This document shows, in pieces, positions 4,661 through 8,065 of a stretch of 8,065 bases of DNA. The notes below the pieces were generated by a model. That model ran no database searches and was not told the origin of the DNA. It saw only the letters and a program-made list of their open reading frames with translations. Both the position numbers and the translations under genes were made by a program. How positions within the stretch are numbered: the first letter of the stretch is position 1; every line of letters begins with the position of its first letter. Source of the stretch: an uncultured bacterium (GTDB taxonomy: Bacteria > Planctomycetota > UBA1135 > GCA-002686595); NCBI GenBank assembly GCA_902826945.1, contig CADEGS010000042.1, forward strand, positions 1 to 8,065. Direction: 5' to 3'.

Positions 4661-6238
4661 TCAGCCATCGCCCGCGGCCGCGGAGAGGGCCGCGTCCAGC
4701 CAGGCCGCGGCGCGCTCGACGGTCTCGCCGCGCACGTCGACGAGCTCGTTCGCCCGGCGCATCGTCGCCACGTCGATCGCGCCCAGCAGGGGCTCGAGCG
4801 CGGCGCGCAGCGCCGGGCGCGCCGCGGCCTCGCGGCGCACGAGCAGGATCGCGTCGTAGGGGGGGAAGGCGCGGCGGTCGTCCGCGAGCGTGACGAGGTC
4901 GTAGGCCGCCACGCGGCCGTCGCTCGTGAAGGCGGTCACGACGTCCACCTCGCCGGCGGCGACGGCGCGGTACATCAGGGTCGGCTGCAGCGACGTCGTG
5001 GCGGCGAAGCGCAGGCCGTAGGTCTCGCGCAGCGTGCGCCACTCCGGGCGCGCGAAGAACTCGACGTCGCTCGCCAGGCGCAGCGCGCCCGCGTGCGCGG
5101 CCAGGTCGCCGATCGTGCGCAGGCCGAGCTCCTCGGCCGTCGCGCGGCGCACGGCCAGCGCGTAGGCGTTCTCGAAGCCGAGCGCGCCGAGCGAGACGGA
5201 CGGCCCCTGCGCGTCGAGCCAGTCGCGCACGCCCTCGAGCACCTGGTCCGGGCCGGGCGTGTCCTCACGCCGCAGCAGCGTGCGCCACAGCGTGCCGGAG
5301 TAATCGACGTACAGGTCCACCGCGCCCGCCTGCAGCGCGTCGAAGGCGACCGTCGAGCCGAGGCTCTCCAGCCGCCGCGCGGGCAGGCCGGCGGCGGCCA
5401 GGCGGCGCTCGAGCAGCGCGGCGAGCACGAACTGCTCGTTGAACGTCTTGGCGCCGATCACGAGCGGCCGCTCGGCTCCGCGCGGGCCGGCGAGCCACGC
5501 GCGCGCGAGCGGCGCCAGGCCGAGCCCCGCGAGCGCGAGCCAGCCCGCGGCCGCGAGGAGCGCGCGCCGCGCGCTGCGCCGGACGGCCGCGCTCTCGCCC
5601 AGCGCGACGAGCTGGTCGAGCGCCAGCGCGAGCAGCGCCGCGGCCGCGCAGCCGACGAGCACGGCCGTCCAGTTGCGCGTCTGCAGGCCGCCGAAGATCG
5701 GCGTGCCGAGGCTCGTCTGCCCGACCGCGCTCGTCAGCGTGGCGATGCCGGTGACCCACACCGCCGCGGTGCGCAGCCCGCCGAGCAGCACCGGCAGCGC
5801 CAGCGGCAGCCGCACGCGCACGAGCACCTGGCGCGGCGTCATGCCGACGCCGCGCGCCGCCTCGAGCACCGCGGCGTCCACGCCCGCGAGGCCGAGCACC
5901 GCGCCGCGCAGCATCGGCAGGAGGCCGTACAGGGTCAGCGCGACCAGGCTCGGCACGAGGCCGATCGCGCTCGGGCGCGGCAGGCCCGCGCGCTCGAGCG
6001 CGCCGCCGAGCGCGACGAGCGTCGGCACCATCAGCGCGAGCAGCGCCAGGCTCGGCACGGTCTGCACGACGCTCGCCAGGCCCAGCACGGCCCAGCGCAG
6101 CCGCGGGCGCGCGAGCGAGGCCAGCGCGAGCGGCACCGTGACGAGCGCGCCCAGCCCCAGCGCCGCGAGCGACACGCCCAGGTGCGCCGCGACCTGCGCG
6201 GGCAGGTCGGCCAGCGCGGCCTCGAGCGCGGGGCTCAG
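4661..6238 (-). CDS. Fused ABC permease + substrate-binding protein, osmoprotectant/betaine type (OpuF/EgtU-like), CTG start
   Basis: A membrane protein of 525 residues joining the permease and the solute receptor of an importer. Hydrophobic segments lie at about 19-41, 48-80, 93-118, 146-170 and 191-213. The coupling helix EAARGVG with downstream LP (126-149) is the EAA motif that docks on the ATPase. A last membrane segment (about 226-249) leads into the receptor. That begins PLVIGAKTFNEQFVLAALLE (258-277) and has LGSTVAFDALQAGAVDLYVDYSGTLW-type residues at 293-318, typical of glycine betaine/choline/ergothioneine receptors. A CTG at 6238 overlaps the ATPase stop as CTGA and has GGAGGAG five bases upstream. 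The next usable in-frame start, GTG at 6175, has no such site and would cut into the first membrane segment. The exact solute cannot be read; betaine-like or other quaternary amines are most likely. Confidence 0.88.
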   Translation of the reverse strand: MSPALEAALADLPAQVAAHLGVSLAALGLGALVTVPLALASLARPRLRWAVLGLASVVQTVPSLALLALMVPTLVALGGALERAGLPRPSAIGLVPSLVALTLYGLLPMLRGAVLGLAGVDAAVLEAARGVGMTPRQVLVRVRLPLALPVLLGGLRTAAVWVTGIATLTSAVGQTSLGTPIFGGLQTRNWTAVLVGCAAAALLALALDQLVALGESAAVRRSARRALLAAAGWLALAGLGLAPLARAWLAGPRGAERPLVIGAKTFNEQFVLAALLERRLAAAGLPARRLESLGSTVAFDALQAGAVDLYVDYSGTLWRTLLRREDTPGPDQVLEGVRDWLDAQGPSVSLGALGFENAYALAVRRATAEELGLRTIGDLAAHAGALRLASDVEFFARPEWRTLRETYGLRFAATTSLQPTLMYRAVAAGEVDVVTAFTSDGRVAAYDLVTLADDRRAFPPYDAILLVRREAAARPALRAALEPLLGAIDVATMRRANELVDVRGETVERAAAWLDAALSAAAGDG

Positions 6239-7011
6239 GGGCGCTCCTCCGCGCGCAGCAGGCGCTCGACGCGCTCGGCCTGGCGGCGCGGGCTGGCGAG
6301 CATCGCGGCCACGCGCTCGTGGCCCCGGTCGCGCAGCAGCGCGGCGGGGGTGCCGAGCGCGAGCAAGCTCCCCGCGTGCAGCACCGCGATGCGGTCGGAG
6401 AGGAGCAGCGCCTCGGTCACGTCGTGCGTCACGAGCACGACGGTCACGCCCAGGCGCTGCTGGAGCGCGCGCGTCTCCTCGCCGAGCGCGTCGCGCGTCA
6501 GCGGGTCGAGCGCGCCGAAGGGCTCGTCCATCAGGAGCACGGGCGGCTCGGCGGCGAGCGCGCGCGCGACGCCGACGCGCTGGCGCTGCCCGCCCGAGAG
6601 CTCGCGCGGGCGCCGGCCGGCGTACTCGCCGAAGGGGAGCCGCACGAGCTCGAGCAGCTCGCGCTCGCGCGCGCGCACGCGCTCCTCGTCCCAGCCGAGC
6701 AGGCGCGGCACGACGCCGACGTTCTGCGCCACGGTCCAGTGGGGGAACAGGCCGATGCCCTGGAAGACGTAGCCGATCGAGCGGCGCAGCAGCACCGGGT
6801 CCTGCGCGAGCACGTCGCGGCCGTCCACCCGGATCGTGCCGGCGCTCGGCTCGACCAGGCGGTTGACCATCTTGAGCGTGGTCGTCTTGCCGCTGCCCGA
6901 TTCGCCGAGCAGCGACAGCCACTCGCCGCGCTCGACCGCGAGCGAGAGGTCGCGCACGGCCCAGCTCGCTCCGCCGTCCCACGACTTGGCGAGCGAGCCG
7001 AGCTCGATCAT
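6235..7011 (-). CDS. ABC transporter ATPase, OpuCA/ProV-like without CBS domains
   Basis: The 258-residue ATPase that powers the importer encoded just downstream. Walker A is GESGSGKT (36-43), the Q-loop glutamine is Q84 in YVFQGIGLFPHWTVAQNV, the signature is LSGGQRQRVGVARAL (138-152), Walker B is VLLMDEP (158-164) and the switch histidine is H196. The segment around the Q-loop is typical of the quaternary-amine uptake subfamily. After the ATPase core only about 40 residues remain, so the paired CBS domains that sense ionic strength in OpuA/ProV-type proteins are absent. The ATG at 7011 is 42 bases after the methyltransferase stop and has only a weak ribosome site. Its stop overlaps the presumed CTG start of the permease gene, which suggests coupled translation and fixed subunit ratios. 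Confidence 0.95.
   Translation of the reverse strand: MIELGSLAKSWDGGASWAVRDLSLAVERGEWLSLLGESGSGKTTTLKMVNRLVEPSAGTIRVDGRDVLAQDPVLLRRSIGYVFQGIGLFPHWTVAQNVGVVPRLLGWDEERVRARERELLELVRLPFGEYAGRRPRELSGGQRQRVGVARALAAEPPVLLMDEPFGALDPLTRDALGEETRALQQRLGVTVVLVTHDVTEALLLSDRIAVLHAGSLLALGTPAALLRDRGHERVAAMLASPRRQAERVERLLRAEERP
6244..6250 (-). promoter_or_regulatory. Ribosome binding site supporting a CTG start
   Basis: GGAGGAG read on the minus strand, at the end of the ATPase gene and five bases before CTG at 6238-6236. It is one of the strongest ribosome sites in the window, and no ATG, GTG or TTG in the permease frame lies at a suitable distance. It therefore decides for the CTG start of the permease-receptor gene. 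Confidence 0.65.
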
Positions 7012-7053
7012 CGGCGCGCGCGGACCGCCCAGGGACGCCCCTCGCTCGCCGCG

Positions 7054-7860
7054 CTACCCGCGGCCGGGGAGCTCGCGCTCCTTGCGGGCCACGATGCCGA
7101 CGTAGAAGAGCTTCTCGCCGGCCAGCGAGACGCGGTGGCAGAAGCGCCAGCGCGCCTGCACGGCGAGCACGCCCTGCTCGATCAGGCCCTGCACGGCGCC
7201 GGCGAAGCCGCCGGCGTGCTCGTCGGCGAGGAAGTCCTCCTTGATCGAGAAGGCCACCCAGCCGGGCGCGCGCACGCGCTCGAAGGCGGCCAGGAAGGCC
7301 TCGGCGGGGATGTCGCCGAAGCCCAGCGCGGCGACGCTCGTCAGCGCGTTCAGGCGCGCGGCGCGCAGCGTCGCGTCGGCCTCCGGCGAGAGGCGCGTGA
7401 CGTCCTCGGCCACGTAGGCGTCGTACGCGCCCGGCCGGTCGCGCAGCGCGGCCGCGCGCGCCTCGGGCAGGATGTCGAGGCCGACGACGGAGCGCGCGCC
7501 CGCCTCGCGCAGGCGCTGCGCCACGATGCCGTTGCCGGCGCCGAGGTCGAGCACGCGCAGGTCGGAGACGTCCTCCTCCCAGTCCTCGAGCACCTGCGCG
7601 AGCTGGCGCACGATGCGCCGCGGCGAGCGGCAGCGCAGGAGGTCGTACACCAGCGCCTCGTACAGGCCGGGGTGCGCGTAGATCGCGGCGTAGTCGTGCA
7701 TGCCCATGCGGCGCCAGCCGCCGGGGAGCTCGACCTCGAACCACTCCTCGTCCTGCGCCAGGTCGGAGGCCTGAGGCGGGAAGCGGAGGGAATAGCGCGG
7801 GACGTGAGACGCGCGGGGGGCGCCTTCGCGCCCCGCAGGGGACGCGGTCGTCCGGGTCAT
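7054..7860 (-). CDS. Class I SAM-dependent methyltransferase
   Basis: A cytosolic protein of 268 residues with a Rossmann-type methyltransferase core. The SAM-binding motif I is VLDLGAGNG (103-111), and D129 in VVGLDI is the acidic residue expected at the end of the second strand. AEDVT (151-155) fits the adenine-binding position, and GWVAFSIKEDF (200-210) fits the later core strand. An N-terminal part of about 95 residues, including a segment around GMHDYAAIYAHPGLYEALVYDLL, precedes the core. The ATG at 7860 is preferred over ATG at 7920 because AAAGGAG lies nine bases upstream of it and the extra N-terminus is arginine/proline-rich. It is the first gene of the operon with a quaternary-amine type importer. 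A role in making or altering a methylated solute is possible but not shown. The substrate is not recognisable, and it is not EgtD-like by eye. Confidence 0.87.
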   Translation of the reverse strand: MTRTTASPAGREGAPRASHVPRYSLRFPPQASDLAQDEEWFEVELPGGWRRMGMHDYAAIYAHPGLYEALVYDLLRCRSPRRIVRQLAQVLEDWEEDVSDLRVLDLGAGNGIVAQRLREAGARSVVGLDILPEARAAALRDRPGAYDAYVAEDVTRLSPEADATLRAARLNALTSVAALGFGDIPAEAFLAAFERVRAPGWVAFSIKEDFLADEHAGGFAGAVQGLIEQGVLAVQARWRFCHRVSLAGEKLFYVGIVARKERELPGRG

Positions 7861-7869
7861 GGGAGCGGG

Positions 7870-7876
7870 CTCCTTT
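7870..7876 (-). promoter_or_regulatory. Ribosome binding site of the methyltransferase gene
   Basis: AAAGGAG on the minus strand, nine bases before ATG at 7860-7858. It selects this start over the in-frame ATG at 7920-7918. Confidence 0.75.
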
Positions 7877-7888
7877 CGGGTGGCCGGC

Positions 7889-8003
7889 CCCGATCGCGAG
7901 CGTGGCGGCCGAGGGCCCACGCGATCGACACCAACGGAGAACGAGTTGAGGCCAGTATGCGGGTGCGGTCGCGCGCGTCAACCCCGCAGCGCTCGCGATC
8001 GGG
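7889..8003. repeat. 14-bp perfect inverted repeat flanking the operon promoter
   Basis: CCCGATCGCGAGCG at 7889-7902 is the exact reverse complement of CGCTCGCGATCGGG at 7990-8003. The arms are 87 bases apart. One lies just upstream of the -35 box and the other lies in the untranslated leader. A third CGATCG core is at 7922-7927. The arrangement would suit paired operator sites, but no regulator gene is visible. Confidence 0.6.
7954..7981 (-). promoter_or_regulatory. Sigma70-like promoter of the methyltransferase-transporter operon
   Basis: On the minus strand TTGACG (7981-7976; five of six consensus bases) is followed, after 16 bases, by CATACT (7959-7954; four of six). Transcription would begin near 7947, giving a leader of about 86 bases before the methyltransferase start. 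This part is less GC-rich than its surroundings. A 14-bp inverted repeat flanks it. Confidence 0.6.
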
Positions 8004-8065
8004 TGCAACGCGCCGTACGGGCGTCTGAGCGGCGTTTCTCGTGAGAGGCCGCAGCGCGACGCGCG
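8004..8065. other. Window edge, no gene seen
   Basis: The last 62 bases lie upstream of the operon promoter. I see no supported gene start. There is a small TCTCGTGAGA dyad at about 8036-8045. Confidence 0.4.

Noticed and set aside
3373..4668. 431-residue minus-strand open frame opposite the hypothetical gene
   Set aside because: The translation has shadow-type composition, and its first 60 residues come from the long inverted repeat. The plus-strand reading has better protein-like strands and helices.
4568..6772. 734-residue plus-strand open frame
   Set aside because: It is antisense to the transporter genes, R/A/H/Q-rich, with no domain seen.
7861..7920. 20-residue N-terminal extension of the methyltransferase from ATG at 7920
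   Set aside because: AAAGGAG is correctly spaced for ATG at 7860, and the extension is R/P/S-rich without homology-like features.
6239..8008. Extension of the permease-receptor frame to 1115 residues
   Set aside because: The extra part overlaps the ATPase and methyltransferase genes in another frame, and it has no hydrophobic or domain signal.
6319..8028. 569-residue plus-strand open frame
   Set aside because: It is antisense to the ATPase and methyltransferase genes and is a compositional shadow.

Overview
The window is very GC-rich (clearly above 70% by eye), and its genes use almost only G or C at third codon positions. This suggests a high-GC environmental bacterium such as a myxobacterium-like, planctomycete-like or actinomycete-like lineage. 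No rRNA or other taxonomic marker is present, so I do not assign a phylum. No tRNA, CRISPR array, transposase or phage gene is visible. All genes appear complete, and the window holds seven convincing protein genes.

Left part (2-3151): a partner-switching signalling cluster. On the minus strand is a fused FHA + PP2C/SpoIIE-type phosphatase (2-1162). Divergent from it, across a 147-base promoter region, is a plus-strand operon. It encodes a stand-alone STAS anti-anti-sigma-type protein (1310-1654), a STAS domain fused to a GPP34 (GOLPH3-like) domain (1681-2739), and an RsbW-like GHKL serine kinase whose start overlaps the previous gene's end (2726-3151). Phosphatase, kinase and two STAS substrates are together, but no sigma factor gene is in the window. 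The GPP34 fusion suggests that the output of the switch may not be, or not only be, a sigma factor.

Middle (3152-4660): a gene-poor stretch of GC-rich hairpins and short tandem repeats (3150-3353), an unrecognised gene with possible PilM-like features (3481-4461), and a very long imperfect hairpin between two convergent genes (4487-4647, stem of 54 aligned positions). Eight of the nine irregular positions in that stem become G-U wobbles only if the minus strand is the RNA. This suggests a structured transcript read from the minus strand.

Right part (4661-8065): a minus-strand operon running from about 7950 to 4661. Its order is a class I SAM-dependent methyltransferase (7054-7860), an OpuCA/ProV-like ABC ATPase without CBS domains (6235-7011), and a fused permease + substrate-binding protein of the osmoprotectant/betaine (OpuF/EgtU-like) family (4661-6238). 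The fused protein probably starts at a CTG codon overlapping the ATPase stop. Upstream is a good sigma70-like promoter flanked by a 14-bp perfect inverted repeat. The operon probably imports a small quaternary-amine-type solute; the methyltransferase's link to that solute is unproven.
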